Of a stretch of 64,000 bases of DNA, positions 1-10,644 are shown piece by piece. A program made the translations under genes and the position numbers. Positions within the stretch are counted from its first letter, which is position 1. Every line of letters starts with the position of its first letter. This stretch comes from Cerrena zonata (lineage: Eukaryota; Basidiomycota; Agaricomycetes; Polyporales; Cerrenaceae): positions 62,001 through 126,000 of the forward strand of contig JASBNA010000052.1 in the NCBI GenBank assembly GCA_038087015.1. Reading direction: 5' to 3'. The notes below the pieces were generated by a model. It searched no databases. It was given only the letters and a program-made list of their open reading frames with translations, and was not told the origin of the DNA.

Positions 1-1515
1 GACCCTTATAATAGAACCAGAGAAGCTTCTAAATATGCTGCTTCTCCTTCCTTAAACTCTGCCGCAACTGCCGCAACTGCACCATATCAACCAAAAACCT
101 TCGTTCCGGCCCCTGTTAACAAACCTCCTGTTCCTGTGGCCAATAATCCAGCTCCTGCAACCAATAACATTTATTCAAGGCAACCATCAGTTCCAACTGT
201 TTCTAATCCTTATGCTCCATCTGCTGCTCCTGTCAATAATCCTTACAGCAACCCTTACAAACCTGCAGCACCAGCAGCAGCTCCTGCTCCTGGTGCAACA
301 TTTGTATCACCACCACCACCTGCTCCAGCAAAGAACAAATACAAAGAAGAAACTGATGGCTGGAATGACTTACCAGAGACTTTTAAGAAAACAACTGCTC
401 CACCTCGCCGTGCAGCTGCCTCCGCCGTGGCATCCCCATCTCCCGCACCATCTCCATTCGTTGCACCTCAACCTCCAACTGCTTTACCTTCTAAGAGAGT
501 CCCTAGTGTTTCACAAACCGCTCCACCTCCACCAAAAGGATTGAGCCGTACCAACTCCAAGGCTAATCTTCCTGATTCAAACCCAGTTAACAACCTTACT
601 TCACCCCGTCTTAATAACGCGGCCGTGAATACTCGTTATGCACCACCACCTGTCCCTGCTGCTAACAGTTTTGGTACCTCAACTCCACCACAAGCTCACG
701 CTACATTGAGTAGACCATTGACTCCAAAGAATCCATATGCTCCAGGGGCCTCTGCTACTCCACCTGCAGCTAAGAACCCTTACGCTCCAGCAGTTCCTGC
801 ACCACCTTCACTCACAGGTGTTGCACCTCCACCATCTCAACAATTTGCAGCTCCTGCAAGTCAATTTTCTCCTGGTTTGAGTCAAGCTCCACCACCACCA
901 AAAAATCCATATGCTCCGCCACCAGCTGCACAATCGAGATCCATCGCTCCTCAAGGCCCTGGATCTGGCCTTCCAACACCAAAACTTGGCGGTATTGCAC
1001 CACCACCAGCAGCTAGTAATGGATTCCCAGGCTCGTCTTTCCCACCACCACCTCCAGCACCAGCTGGAACATCAGCAGCAGCAGCTCAAGCATCTGGCAA
1101 TTTCCCACCACCACCACCACTGGGACTAAGCGTCTCACAGGCCGCTGAACCTGAGCCTGAAACAAAACCAAGACATCCTAATGGTGATAGATCCCATATT
1201 CCAGCAGATTGGTTACCTATATATGAAACCATGAACGGTAAATTGGAAGAATTGAAACCCAAAATTCCCGAAAAATACCAAAAACATGGTCAACATATGG
1301 AAGTTAGACTTAATGCTTTATTCGATGCTTTGAATAATGAAGATTTATCAACCGAAGCTGTTGAAAACTTGAAAAAGATCTCACAATCATTGGATGCTCA
1401 AGAATATGAAACTGCAGCCGCTTTAAACATAGAATTTTCAACTACCCATAGTGAAGAAGTTGGTATTTGGCATACCGGTGTCAAACACCTTATCAGTATG
1501 AGTGAAGCACTTTAA
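1..1515 (+). CDS. SEC31: SEC31, COPII outer-coat subunit (C-terminal part, truncated by the window edge)
   Basis: The frame is open from the first base, so the 5' part lies outside the window. About 400 visible residues are Pro/Ala-rich with repeated NPYAP and PPPP blocks, the disordered linker typical of Sec31 that in other yeasts binds Sec23 and stimulates Sar1 GTPase. The last ~110 residues form a compact helical domain (HIPADWLPIYETMNGKL... ending SMSEAL) that matches the conserved Sec31 C terminus. Sec31 and Sec13 build the outer cage of ER-derived vesicles. The N-terminal WD40 propeller is not visible here. The gene converges on ATH1, whose stop lies about 250 bp away. An apparent start at 136 is a GTG (Val) codon inside the open frame, not the real start. 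Confidence 0.93.
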   Translation, partial: DPYNRTREASKYAASPSLNSAATAATAPYQPKTFVPAPVNKPPVPVANNPAPATNNIYSRQPSVPTVSNPYAPSAAPVNNPYSNPYKPAAPAAAPAPGATFVSPPPPAPAKNKYKEETDGWNDLPETFKKTTAPPRRAAASAVASPSPAPSPFVAPQPPTALPSKRVPSVSQTAPPPPKGLSRTNSKANLPDSNPVNNLTSPRLNNAAVNTRYAPPPVPAANSFGTSTPPQAHATLSRPLTPKNPYAPGASATPPAAKNPYAPAVPAPPSLTGVAPPPSQQFAAPASQFSPGLSQAPPPPKNPYAPPPAAQSRSIAPQGPGSGLPTPKLGGIAPPPAASNGFPGSSFPPPPPAPAGTSAAAAQASGNFPPPPPLGLSVSQAAEPEPETKPRHPNGDRSHIPADWLPIYETMNGKLEELKPKIPEKYQKHGQHMEVRLNALFDALNNEDLSTEAVENLKKISQSLDAQEYETAAALNIEFSTTHSEEVGIWHTGVKHLISMSEAL

Positions 1516-1766
1516 GTTTATTTACTTATACAATATGTTTACAATTAATTGATTTTGTATTTTATCTTTTTTAGTCTAATGCAGCAAAGCAACTCCTTAA
1601 TAATTTTCATTTTGTCCATTTTCAAAAGTTTTTCTAATCCTTACTTATAACATACTGTAATTTACTGTAAATTATATTATAATCATCAAACTATAAATTA
1701 TATAATTAAAAAAATTTAAATGTCTTGTTTTATGTAAAGTACAGAAGTAGGTTGAAAATTTTGTGA

Positions 1767-4700
1767 CTATTCAAAAACAACTTCGAATATCTTTGCTCCA
1801 CCAATATCATTTTCAATTGGGGCCTCGTTATGAATATCCTTTATTTCAATCAAAAAAAATCTGGAATATGCACCTTCTTCATGATAAAAAGTAGTGGTAT
1901 TGTGTCGATTCGGTACCTGAACAATCTGGCTCTCTTTGGTATTATAGGGTTCACTAATCTCAACACTTTCATTTACTATTTCAGTAAAGATATCGCTTTG
2001 TTTGACGATATTTTGATTGCTTTTGTCATAATTAAAATATTGGTACAGGTCAGTACCAAAATCCACGTATGAAAGTATATCGACCGTGTTTGCCAAATAA
2101 CTGTAACTAGATAACTTCTCTGGTTCAATTGCTGATAAACCCCATTTCTTTGGAGGTTTATCACCCCAGTTTATATTGACTTTGGTTACGTTTTGAATTT
2201 GTTTCAAGTCCACAAGAATCTTTGCTGTTGAATCATTATGAAGGGCTTCCCAATGGGTTGTATTATCACCATCATTCATTGCACTGGATATTTCCCCATA
2301 GAATCCATCCGTAATATTTGTAAAAATGGCATTGTTGCATTCCGTTATACTTGATTCGACTGCTTTATAAGTACTATAAAGTGGGATTGTTAATTCTTCC
2401 CCTGAATTCAATATGTATTTGCCAGCTTTAGTATTTCTCTCACCAACACGGATATTAAATGAATCGATTGATTTTCCTTGTTCGTTTATTGGACCGTTAT
2501 CTTTAATTATGAGAGAATCACTATTCAAATTAAATGAAATTGAATGATTTAGGTATTTAATCCCATCGAATTGAACACCGTTGGATAAACAAGGAAGAGA
2601 TATAGGATCTAAATGGAGTACTCTTTCGAAGGTTCCTGACTTATTGATTTCGAAATCAAATTTTAGTCCAGTAAAGCCTTGGAGAATTGCTTGCAAGAAG
2701 CCACCATGACCAGTTAAAAATGGGAATGCAGGGTGGGTACCACCATTAGTTAAGAAGTCATCTTGATTTTGCTCTGAAAACTGGGCAAATGGAGCTCTTA
2801 AAAATGGAATAACTGCTTTTTGAAGATATGAATACAGAGCGCAGCCTGATGTAGATAAGATCGATGAAACAATTGAAAATATTGGATAAGTCATGGCTGG
2901 ACCATAATTGACTTGTTTGATTGCATAATAATCTTTATTGAGTCTAGCTTGATCTTCATCGATAAGTTCATTTCCTAAAGGATATGTGATCATAATTACA
3001 TCTGCTTGTTTGATACCAACAGAATTATTCATTCCAGTGTATTCCAAAGTAATATTATCATTATTTTCTGAAGTAGGTAAATGAATACTATCATGAATAT
3101 CAGAATAAATAGCCGGGAATGGTTTTTTCAATTGGTTTGAAACTGAAATGGCAATTTTCATTATCAAAGAGATTGCAGAATTTGTATATGCAGCGTTATT
3201 CACATGATTTGCATATTCATCAGGATCAGTCATGTTACGAGTAGTATATTGATTTAAGGTATCATTATATTTAACATAATCTGAATAGAATAAAGCAGCA
3301 TCATTAACCAAGGGGTAAACCACATCCTCTAAGTATTTATCATCTGCAGCACCACTCAAGTAAACTTCCCAAGCAGCCTGTGCAACTGCATAGTTTATAT
3401 GATATTCATAATCTATACAAGGGCCCGTAGCAGTACAATTACCAAACCTTCCACTAGTCCAAGGATACGCAGCTCCCGTGTAGTTATCAGGAATATTTTC
3501 TTTAGCTTGTTGATGAGTATGGATTCTATAATTAACAATACTTTTAACATGATCTGGATTAAAAGGTAATAAACCGTTGAGCATCCACAAGTCTGTATCC
3601 CAGAACACCATTCCACCGTAAGAATCAGAAGATAACCCCCCGACACCCACAGCACCAGTAACTCCCTTTGCTTCTGGTCTAGTATTTGCATTCAAATGAT
3701 AAATAGAAGCTCTTGCAGCCATAGTCAATAAGCGATCATCGGGAAAAGTTATTGATAAAGTTGAGTCCAAAGTTTCCTGCCAATCTTTAACATGTTTTTT
3801 AATTAAAGTCTCAACATCATCATTGATATCAGTAACAGATGACTTAGCCTTTTTGAGTACCAGGTCCAATGAGTCTAAGCTAGCAGGATCGAAATCTGTT
3901 GTTGTGACACCAACAATTTTTGTTAAATGTTTAATTTCCTTCGGTTGCAATTCAAATTGAACATACTGTTTAGCAGTCAGATTATTATCTGACAGCCTTA
4001 ATACTTCATTTGAGGTGAATAATTTGGAATATATGGCACCATTTATATAATCGATTTGATGTGGTTGGAAGGTAACGTAAATTCCTGATTCATCCTTATC
4101 AATCTCTGTAAGTTGACATCTTTGAGCAGTTTCGAAATCAAGAATATCAATAGCGCTAACATTAACAGGGACATTGTCATTAAGATTACCAATTTTCAAA
4201 TCAACAATCCCATTATTCAATAACAGTCTATGAGCTAAAACTTGTAGTTGAACTTGAATTTGATCTAACCAGGTAAATTGGGTAGTAACAATACCGGTCG
4301 TCAAAGATAAATTTTGAACGTAATTTGTTATCGAGCCCAAGCTGGTATGATTATGAGAGGGGTCTAGAGTGTAGACAGTACCGTTGACTTCGGCGGATAT
4401 TTGGAAAGTAGTCCATTGAGGAATTGCAGCTATAATACTTTCATATCCATTTTCTAATAACTCGGGGAAATTTGTAGAAGTTACATTATCCTGAATATCG
4501 AAGAACCCGGCAGCAAAAGCACCAGCATAACGTTTATTGAATAAAGGCCAACCGTTAGATATATCTTCTTCGTTAGCATTGGGTCCATCAGACAATTGAT
4601 CATAGGTAAAACCTTGGCCCAAATTTGGAATACGACTTCCAATGAACCCATTTGCCACATATGGCTGTCTTTGGTATTGGTTATACTTGGGGAAGGCAAT

Positions 4701-5075
4701 AGTTCCAACGTTATTCAATTCGTCATCGAAAAACCCATACTGGTTATGTTGAAGCTTTGAAAAAGTATCTCTGTTTTCACGACTATTTACAAACTCAACT
4801 AAATTGGATCTTTGGGAATGCAAACTATCCCTATCGACAACCAATTGAGCTGTATCAACTAAATTAGAACGCTTGGCTTCAAAATCAAGGAATGGTGAAG
4901 GTACAGCTTGAGTTAAGTATAGTTGAAGTCCCAAGAGGACTAAAACGTTAGTAATAATCATAATTTTAACCAAAACTCGTCGTTTTGATAGTTTAGTCAA
5001 AAGAAATATCAACGAACGTAATAAAGGATAATCGTTCTTCAGAATAGAACCAAAACTCATTGAATCCGTAAGCAT
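1767..5075 (-). CDS. ATH1: Acid trehalase (GH65), vacuolar or cell-wall associated
   Basis: A 1102-residue protein of the Ath1/Atc1 family, which hydrolyses alpha,alpha-trehalose to two glucoses at acidic pH in the vacuole or periplasm and permits growth on external trehalose. A hydrophobic segment at about residues 36-56 (KIMIITNVLVLLGLQLYLTQ) follows a basic stretch, giving a type II membrane anchor or uncleaved signal. The GH65 core shows FWDTDLWMLNGLLPFNPDH near residue 488 and the IDYEYHIN segment near 558, where the family places its catalytic acid. Many N-X-S/T sites fit a secreted glycoprotein. The first ATG is used; a second Met six codons in is possible. Length agrees with S. cerevisiae Ath1 and C. 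albicans Atc1. Confidence 0.93.
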   Translation of the reverse strand: MLTDSMSFGSILKNDYPLLRSLIFLLTKLSKRRVLVKIMIITNVLVLLGLQLYLTQAVPSPFLDFEAKRSNLVDTAQLVVDRDSLHSQRSNLVEFVNSRENRDTFSKLQHNQYGFFDDELNNVGTIAFPKYNQYQRQPYVANGFIGSRIPNLGQGFTYDQLSDGPNANEEDISNGWPLFNKRYAGAFAAGFFDIQDNVTSTNFPELLENGYESIIAAIPQWTTFQISAEVNGTVYTLDPSHNHTSLGSITNYVQNLSLTTGIVTTQFTWLDQIQVQLQVLAHRLLLNNGIVDLKIGNLNDNVPVNVSAIDILDFETAQRCQLTEIDKDESGIYVTFQPHQIDYINGAIYSKLFTSNEVLRLSDNNLTAKQYVQFELQPKEIKHLTKIVGVTTTDFDPASLDSLDLVLKKAKSSVTDINDDVETLIKKHVKDWQETLDSTLSITFPDDRLLTMAARASIYHLNANTRPEAKGVTGAVGVGGLSSDSYGGMVFWDTDLWMLNGLLPFNPDHVKSIVNYRIHTHQQAKENIPDNYTGAAYPWTSGRFGNCTATGPCIDYEYHINYAVAQAAWEVYLSGAADDKYLEDVVYPLVNDAALFYSDYVKYNDTLNQYTTRNMTDPDEYANHVNNAAYTNSAISLIMKIAISVSNQLKKPFPAIYSDIHDSIHLPTSENNDNITLEYTGMNNSVGIKQADVIMITYPLGNELIDEDQARLNKDYYAIKQVNYGPAMTYPIFSIVSSILSTSGCALYSYLQKAVIPFLRAPFAQFSEQNQDDFLTNGGTHPAFPFLTGHGGFLQAILQGFTGLKFDFEINKSGTFERVLHLDPISLPCLSNGVQFDGIKYLNHSISFNLNSDSLIIKDNGPINEQGKSIDSFNIRVGERNTKAGKYILNSGEELTIPLYSTYKAVESSITECNNAIFTNITDGFYGEISSAMNDGDNTTHWEALHNDSTAKILVDLKQIQNVTKVNINWGDKPPKKWGLSAIEPEKLSSYSYLANTVDILSYVDFGTDLYQYFNYDKSNQNIVKQSDIFTEIVNESVEISEPYNTKESQIVQVPNRHNTTTFYHEEGAYSRFFLIEIKDIHNEAPIENDIGGAKIFEVVFE

Positions 5076-5831
5076 ATTTATATCAAAGTCATATTCTGTT
5101 TATTGCAACAATAACAATCACCAATATTTCAAAGAGTCCATACAATGCTTTTGTGATGATGCAACCAACTCAAGGATAGTAAACGAAATCGGAAATGCCT
5201 TGAGATTATTATCCTCAACGATAGGACAAAGACTGCCTGAATTGTCAATTGCAAGTTCCAATTTGGACTATTGTTTTGTGAGTTAATCCCCCACCAGCTT
5301 GTAGTCACTGAAAAAACCCCAGAAAAAAAAGATACTCCAAATTCACTCGAGAAAAAAAGAATGCTTAACTAAATTAGCATGCCATAAGAAACAGGCAATT
5401 ATAGAGTAAGATTCGCTTTAAACCCTGCTCAAGGATAGCAATGGTGATCGCTTGTCTTATACAAAACTGGGGTAAGCTCAGATTTTGCCGTGGGGCAATT
5501 TTATTTTTCCATTAAACAATAACCGTTAGTTGCACGTACGTCGGATTATTTCGAGATGCTACATCTTTGAGTAATACGAATATATATTAAAAGGTTGGAT
5601 AATGTTACATATTGAAATCTATTCAATTGGGGATTAAGGGTTGAAGATGAAAGTGGGTGCTAGTGTACAAGGATATGCAAAAAGGAAGAAAAAACGGGAA
5701 TAACTTTGAACAAGCTGGATTATCAAGGGGACACAAGAAGAAAGTCTAATTATTTCACAAGGATAAATGTGCATAATGTAACCTCAATTAGACTCGATAA
5801 TCGAATTTCAATTGGATTTTCCGAGAGATAT
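5076..5831. other. Intergenic, ATH1 promoter region
   Basis: There are 756 bases between the DSN1 stop and the ATH1 start, both on the minus strand. No credible ORF is seen. It includes an A/T-rich TATA-like stretch near 5579-5590 and one AAGGGG at 5725-5730, which reads CCCCTT on the ATH1 strand and is compatible with a stress-response (STRE-type) element. This is weak evidence from a short motif. Confidence 0.4.
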
Positions 5832-7659
5832 TCAATTGTCGTTAGGAGTATTATCAATGGGGTTGTCAATTTTTGAAATTCCTCGTAAAAGTTCATGAGT
5901 CGTAATTGGTCTTGGAGGTACCGGCCAAGGTGATTTGAATTGAGACTTGTGTGAATCCGATTTGTAGTTAATCATGTCATTTCTCGAGACGAAAAACTTT
6001 TTAAATAGGTTACTTACTTTACCACTAATATTATTATTTTGCACTGTTTGGACCAATTCGTTTGCCTTTTGCACTTGAAATGATGTATTGTATAATTTAT
6101 CAACCGAAGATTCCAAATCATTAGGGCTCTCGTCTTTAACATCTTGCCATGATTTGTTGATGGATTTCAAAAGCGACTCATCAAGAATCGATGAGTTGAA
6201 AATCAACATCGCTCGCAGCAGTAACTTTTTCTTTGAGATAGTCTCTTAAATCTTCTTGACTTTGATCTTTTTCTTCAATCAGACTTAGCTTCATCTTGGA
6301 GACTGGTGTTATTGCATCTTTATAAGCTTGGTGCCACTCTCGCTTTTCTTGTTGTAATTGGATCAATTTGTCTTCAAAAATTTTGATATTTTCTTCATTA
6401 GATTCATTCAATGGATTCGGCACAACCGGTCTCATAACCTGATTATACTGATCATCGTCATCTTGTCTATTATACCAACTGGTTGATATTTTACCATTGG
6501 TAAGGCCTTCTAAGAATTCTTCTCCAATTACTTTTGTAATACCTTTAACAGTTTCAGCCGAGGGGGATTGTTGTTCTTGTTGTTCGTCATGACGCTGTAA
6601 AGTTTTCTTAAAACACCAAACCAATAATTGTCTCATTCTATTAGGATCAGGCATTGAGTCGTCCAAGAATTTATAATATTCTTTCGGATCAATTTGCTCA
6701 TGAGGCTCACCAACGTAACCATTGCCAATAGACAGTATTCGTTTACCCCGATTATGATATGATGCTCTACGTTTAGTAGTTCGATTAGTGTCACTGTGTT
6801 TTGTCCTCTTTTTCAGGTTGGCTGTCGTTGGTCTAGGTATTGGTGGAGATGGAGGAGATTCAGGTGCTAATTCAATCTTGTGATGCGACACTTCCTCCGA
6901 ATATCCATCGGATGAAAAATGATCATCATCAAAGGCGTTTGAATAGTTTTTGTATGTGGATGGTGATCTTATGGGCGAGGACAACTGTGGCTCCAAATTG
7001 GATCCTGCCTTACCATTAGTCTTGCTTGGGGGTTTTGTAGTTTCTTCAGGCGTCTTCAAAATGTATACTATCATCTTCATTAACTGATAGATTGGCAGTT
7101 TCTTGTTGAAGACGCGCTAGAGGAGTACTGATTCGGCCGTTTCTTCCCATTTACCGATTGTTTCAGACTCAGTTTAGTGGTCTTATTATTAGCATTACTA
7201 GGTTTAGCTTTAGAAGCTTTTGGTTTTGGTTTTGGTTTTGGTTTAGATGTGGGTTTCCCGTTATCCACTTCCTGGCTTCTTTTATATATAAATCCTTCAT
7301 CCTCTTCGAATGAACGATTTCGCAGTAGACGAGCTTGGTGAGAACACCGCAGTATTCGATCTGTCGTTAGCAGGCTTTGTCTCCTTGGATTGACTAGAAG
7401 AGAACAAGCTTTTCAAACCATTCTCTTTTCCTAAAATCAAGGATCGATTAGGTTTAGACTGTCCTGAGTTATACTCTTTATCAATATCCGAATAAAAATC
7501 AAGGTCTGCCTGAACCTTTTTCTTCTTTGAGTTCGTCTTATTCTGTTGTCCTTTGTTTTTGGCCTTGGATTTAGAGGATTCTCCTTCGTTCTTACCACCA
7601 CCATTCACTGGTCGATTCGTGCTTTTAGAGGCCTGGGCCTGTTTCTTTTTGGGTGGCAT
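5832..7659 (-). CDS. DSN1: DSN1/Mis13, MIND kinetochore complex subunit, interrupted by four +1 frameshifts
   Basis: Four consecutive minus-strand reading frames together encode one Dsn1-like protein. Dsn1 is the MIND/Mis12-complex subunit that links the inner kinetochore to Ndc80 and is essential in S. cerevisiae. The diagnostic Mis13 block is in the third piece: RILSIGNGYVGEPH, then DDSMPDPNRMRQLLVWCFKK. The last piece ends with HELLRGISKIDN, matching the Dsn1 C-terminal QLLKGLS motif. The first ATG is at 7659 (PPKKK...), since the open frame upstream begins with TTG. Frames change at about 7297-7325, 7080-7160, 7046-7118 and 6181-6240, each in the direction of one extra base. Removing four bases from 1828 leaves 608 codons, close to the 576-residue S. 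cerevisiae protein. Coding character is kept between breaks, so consensus error or recent inactivation are both possible. Introns do not explain it, because the frames overlap without splice signals. Confidence 0.8.
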
Positions 7660-7772
7660 GTAAATTATAGTCAGCAATTCTTCTCTTCGAAATACTTGAA
7701 CCCTCTGGCTTGTTTAAGCTATCACTTGTATCGCTGTTGATGTCTCTGATAATAAGACTTCTATGCCGTATG

Positions 7773-7799
7773 TTTTTTTTTTTTTTTTTTTTTTTTTTT
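7773..7799. repeat. Poly(T) tract, 27 T
   Basis: An uninterrupted run of T lies in the intergenic region between divergent DSN1 and the WD40-like gene. It is typical of a nucleosome-excluding promoter tract in yeast. A minus-strand open frame across it (Lys-rich) is only a by-product of the tract. Confidence 0.85.
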
Positions 7800-7947
7800 C
7801 TTCTGGTATTTGTACATTTTTTTTTAGTTTTTGGTGTAGTTGTTTTGATTTTTTTTGATTCTCATTAAACACGCTCTGAAATTTTGTGTTAGTTCCATCA
7901 AATGAGCTTTTCAAGATATGGGGGAGAGTATTTAAAGACTTCATTCC

Positions 7948-9840
7948 ATGTTAGCCTTGAACGCCATGTCCAACCATACACTGAGCATAACTACGGTTTC
8001 TCCGTGTGGAACTTACATAGCCAGAGTATCGTCAATCGAGGCATCGCTTGAAATCTTTCGAGTGCCAGAGAATCCAAATGCTGCAGTTAAAGACTTGTAT
8101 AGGTCGTACGGATTGAATCAGGAGATAGAGAATTACGTCGGCAAACAAAAGGATAGAATAAGGATTACTCAATTAAAGTGGGAAGAGTTAGATGAAGCTA
8201 CCAGTACTGCCGATAAGATTGCGTTAGTGATTGAAACATATTCTCTTCTTTTGATCTATGATATTCGAAAATCAACAGAGCCCATTGTGATCGAACAATC
8301 ACCAGAAGAAGGCATTGAGGATTTTCAATGGATTCCTCCACCTATAGGGGAAAAGAAGCAGAATGAAGAGGTTGGCGCTTATACTAATAGTAAACAGATT
8401 GCTCTTTATACTAAGAATAGACTTGAGCTAAAGGTGTACTCTGTGGATTGTACTCATATTCTTTTCACGATCCCCAAACCGGTATCTTTGAAGCCTATAA
8501 TACGGCCAAATCTGAATAATCAGATTTGGTCAGTGATTGCTGAACCATATCTTGAAAAAAATACTAATGTAATGAAGGTGGCTCTGGCGGATACCAAACC
8601 TATAATATATCATTTCTACAATTCAGGACTGCAGAGTCAAGTGTTATACCAATTCAGGCTTCCTACGCAGTATTTAACCCTTCCATCTATATCGTGGTCC
8701 CCTTCAAGTAAATGGTTTATGTACTTTGGTGAACCTTTATTTGGGTATTCTTTACAAGTGTATAATTTGATGGGGATAAATCACAAATCGACCAAGGCAT
8801 TTGATCATGTTGGTCATGCAATGCTTCAGTTGGATTGGGCTACAGAGAACATTCAAGATCATCCCGTATACTTTGGGTCTATCAAATATATCAGCCGATG
8901 GATTAAGGCCAATGAATCAGAAAAAATTGACGAGAGCATTATAATATCAACCAAGACCGAAGATGGTAAAATCGAAATAATGATTGTTTCGATGGAAAGT
9001 TTCAAGATCACTTGTCATTGGACCTTACCGGATACACCGATTGAAAATCTATGGAGCCAAAATAATGATACCAAATATAGAAAGATATTCCCACTGACAC
9101 CTATTACATTACAAGATAATAAGCTTCACGATGTTTTCACGGATGCAAAAGGATTGGTATTATTTCAATTTGACTTTTTCATATACATATACAAAACCAC
9201 AAAGGGTGCTAAGATTGAAATAGAGTGGCAATTGGTAGATGTCATTCAAACTCAAGCTAGGATTTTAAACATTGATTATAAAGAGCACAACGACCAACGG
9301 AAAATATTTATTACCACGGAAGATCATATAGCGGTTTATGATGAGATTACAAGGCTGGTCAGATGCATTCATACCAACAAACATAAAATAAAGGATGTAT
9401 TCATATTCCAAACAGGAGAGAAGGTGAAATTTATAATAACTGATAATACCAGTTCATTTCCGGGTAGTTCAGTGGCTCATTGGCATATGACATTATTTAC
9501 AATCGAAACCGAGAAATCGAATGTTGCAGATAACATAAAGGATTTTGACAGACTCAATGATGGCTCGTCCACCATCGTTAGTACCAACTACGAGGATGAT
9601 TCGAATGCAGAAATCATGAAAAAGTATCAATACAAGGAAGACGATTCAAGAGTAGTGGGATTAATGAGAGATGTACAACACTCTGAATGGGGTCAAGCAG
9701 CACGGAAAAGAAGAAGCCGTATCAGTGAAGGAAGGTTAGGTATTCTACTGAGAGTATACGGACGTAATCAAAGAAATGAGTTGACATCTGATGATATTAC
9801 CGATACTTTTAATTTGAATAAAAGAAAATCAAAAAATTAG
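7948..9840 (+). CDS. WD40-like beta-propeller protein, possibly WRAP73/Wdr8-like
   Basis: A 630-residue protein beginning MLALNAMSNHTLSITTVSPCGTYIA, a propeller-type opening. Further blade-like units recur, for example ITQLKWEEL and the phrase SISWSPSSKWF followed by YSLQVYNL. That last segment recalls the WSPSS...LAVGSYDGKVRILN region of WRAP73/Wdr8, a spindle-pole or centriolar satellite WD protein known in fission yeast and animals. The C-terminal ~80 residues are charged (SEWGQAARKRRSRISEGR) and may bind nucleic acid or be regulatory. The gene is divergent from DSN1, 288 bp apart. The WRAP73 assignment is inference from a few phrases. A second in-frame Met lies at residue 7. Confidence 0.5.
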   Translation: MLALNAMSNHTLSITTVSPCGTYIARVSSIEASLEIFRVPENPNAAVKDLYRSYGLNQEIENYVGKQKDRIRITQLKWEELDEATSTADKIALVIETYSLLLIYDIRKSTEPIVIEQSPEEGIEDFQWIPPPIGEKKQNEEVGAYTNSKQIALYTKNRLELKVYSVDCTHILFTIPKPVSLKPIIRPNLNNQIWSVIAEPYLEKNTNVMKVALADTKPIIYHFYNSGLQSQVLYQFRLPTQYLTLPSISWSPSSKWFMYFGEPLFGYSLQVYNLMGINHKSTKAFDHVGHAMLQLDWATENIQDHPVYFGSIKYISRWIKANESEKIDESIIISTKTEDGKIEIMIVSMESFKITCHWTLPDTPIENLWSQNNDTKYRKIFPLTPITLQDNKLHDVFTDAKGLVLFQFDFFIYIYKTTKGAKIEIEWQLVDVIQTQARILNIDYKEHNDQRKIFITTEDHIAVYDEITRLVRCIHTNKHKIKDVFIFQTGEKVKFIITDNTSSFPGSSVAHWHMTLFTIETEKSNVADNIKDFDRLNDGSSTIVSTNYEDDSNAEIMKKYQYKEDDSRVVGLMRDVQHSEWGQAARKRRSRISEGRLGILLRVYGRNQRNELTSDDITDTFNLNKRKSKN

Positions 9841-9938
9841 ATCAAATGTGTATATTAAATACGGTGTATATGTACAAGTTATTATAAAGGATTATTCGTT
9901 AACTTCATAAATGGAGAAGTGTAGAAAGAAAGATACGA

Positions 9939-10247
9939 TTAATTCTTCTTCTTTTTTGGAGCACCCTTATTCCTCTTCTTTCTCGATTCGACCATCATAA
10001 CACGGTATGATTCTCTTGGATCAACCAAGTTCAATTCTGGGAACCATTTCTTGAAGTCTTTAAAAGTTGGCACCGACCCATTAACCCCATAATAATTAAC
10101 AATTTCTGGTCCCTTTAATGGTGCCCTCAAGATTTTAGATCCATTTCTGACATTGTTAGGATTCCAAACGTGACCAAATATCTCGGCACTGAGTTTCTTT
10201 ACCTGGTTCAATCTAGACCTACTTGGTGGTCCCTTAAGAAAAGTCAT
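9939..10247 (-). CDS. RSM27: Mitochondrial ribosomal small-subunit protein Rsm27 (mS33)
   Basis: A 102-residue basic protein of the mitoribosome small subunit. Family hallmarks are present in order: LSAEIFGHVWNP, NGSKILRAPLKGPEIVNYYG, a central PTFKDFKKWFPELN, and the terminal RVMMVESRKKRNKGAPKKKK. The last closely parallels the yeast ending MVEAKKRRGKGAPKK. The longer open frame starts with TTG, so the first ATG at 10247 is used; length then matches S. cerevisiae (110 residues). It converges on the WD40-like gene (98 bp between stops). A CACGTG site lies about 140 bp upstream of the start. Confidence 0.9.
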   Translation of the reverse strand: MTFLKGPPSRSRLNQVKKLSAEIFGHVWNPNNVRNGSKILRAPLKGPEIVNYYGVNGSVPTFKDFKKWFPELNLVDPRESYRVMMVESRKKRNKGAPKKKKN

Positions 10248-10387
10248 TTTTGCCTGAAGTAAACCTTGAATCAATATATCAACCAATCTTCAAAAGCTTT
10301 TCAAAGGTTTTTCAAAGATGTTTTTTTTTTCATTAAAGAGCAACAACCTGCAAAGCTCCAACATGCAAACCGGCCTGCGAGACCAGT

Positions 10388-10393
10388 CACGTG
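10388..10393. promoter_or_regulatory. CACGTG E-box (Cbf1-type site)
   Basis: The context GTCACGTGA at 10386-10394 is the preferred Cbf1 site in yeasts. It lies about 140 bp upstream of RSM27 on the minus strand. In Candida, Cbf1 is reported to work at ribosomal and respiratory genes, so a role at RSM27 is plausible. Function is inferred from the motif only. Confidence 0.45.
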
Positions 10394-10644
10394 ATACTTC
10401 TTTTCCGGGCCCCGGATTATCCTGGTCTACAAACCCAAACACCATCTAAAATTAGCTCGCTGTTCTGGAACTGCCTACTCATCATCAATACACTAGGCTT
10501 GGTGAAGATAACGATGAAAAACTATGACGGGCTATGTCTTGAGTAGGTCATTACTATCAGGTACCGAAAAGTGTACCTAACTGGAGGGCTTGTCCTTTCA
10601 CAAAGGTCTCTCGTAGTGTGAAGCGAACAACCAACTCGATCCCA

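Noticed and set aside
5832..7659. Introns joining the DSN1 pieces
   Set aside because: Adjacent frames overlap or nearly touch, and no GTATGT/TACTAAC/AG set lies between them. A one-base correction restores the frame at each place.
7714..7944. Minus-strand ORF with a poly-lysine run
   Set aside because: It is generated by the 27-T tract and has no family resemblance; it lies in the divergent promoter.
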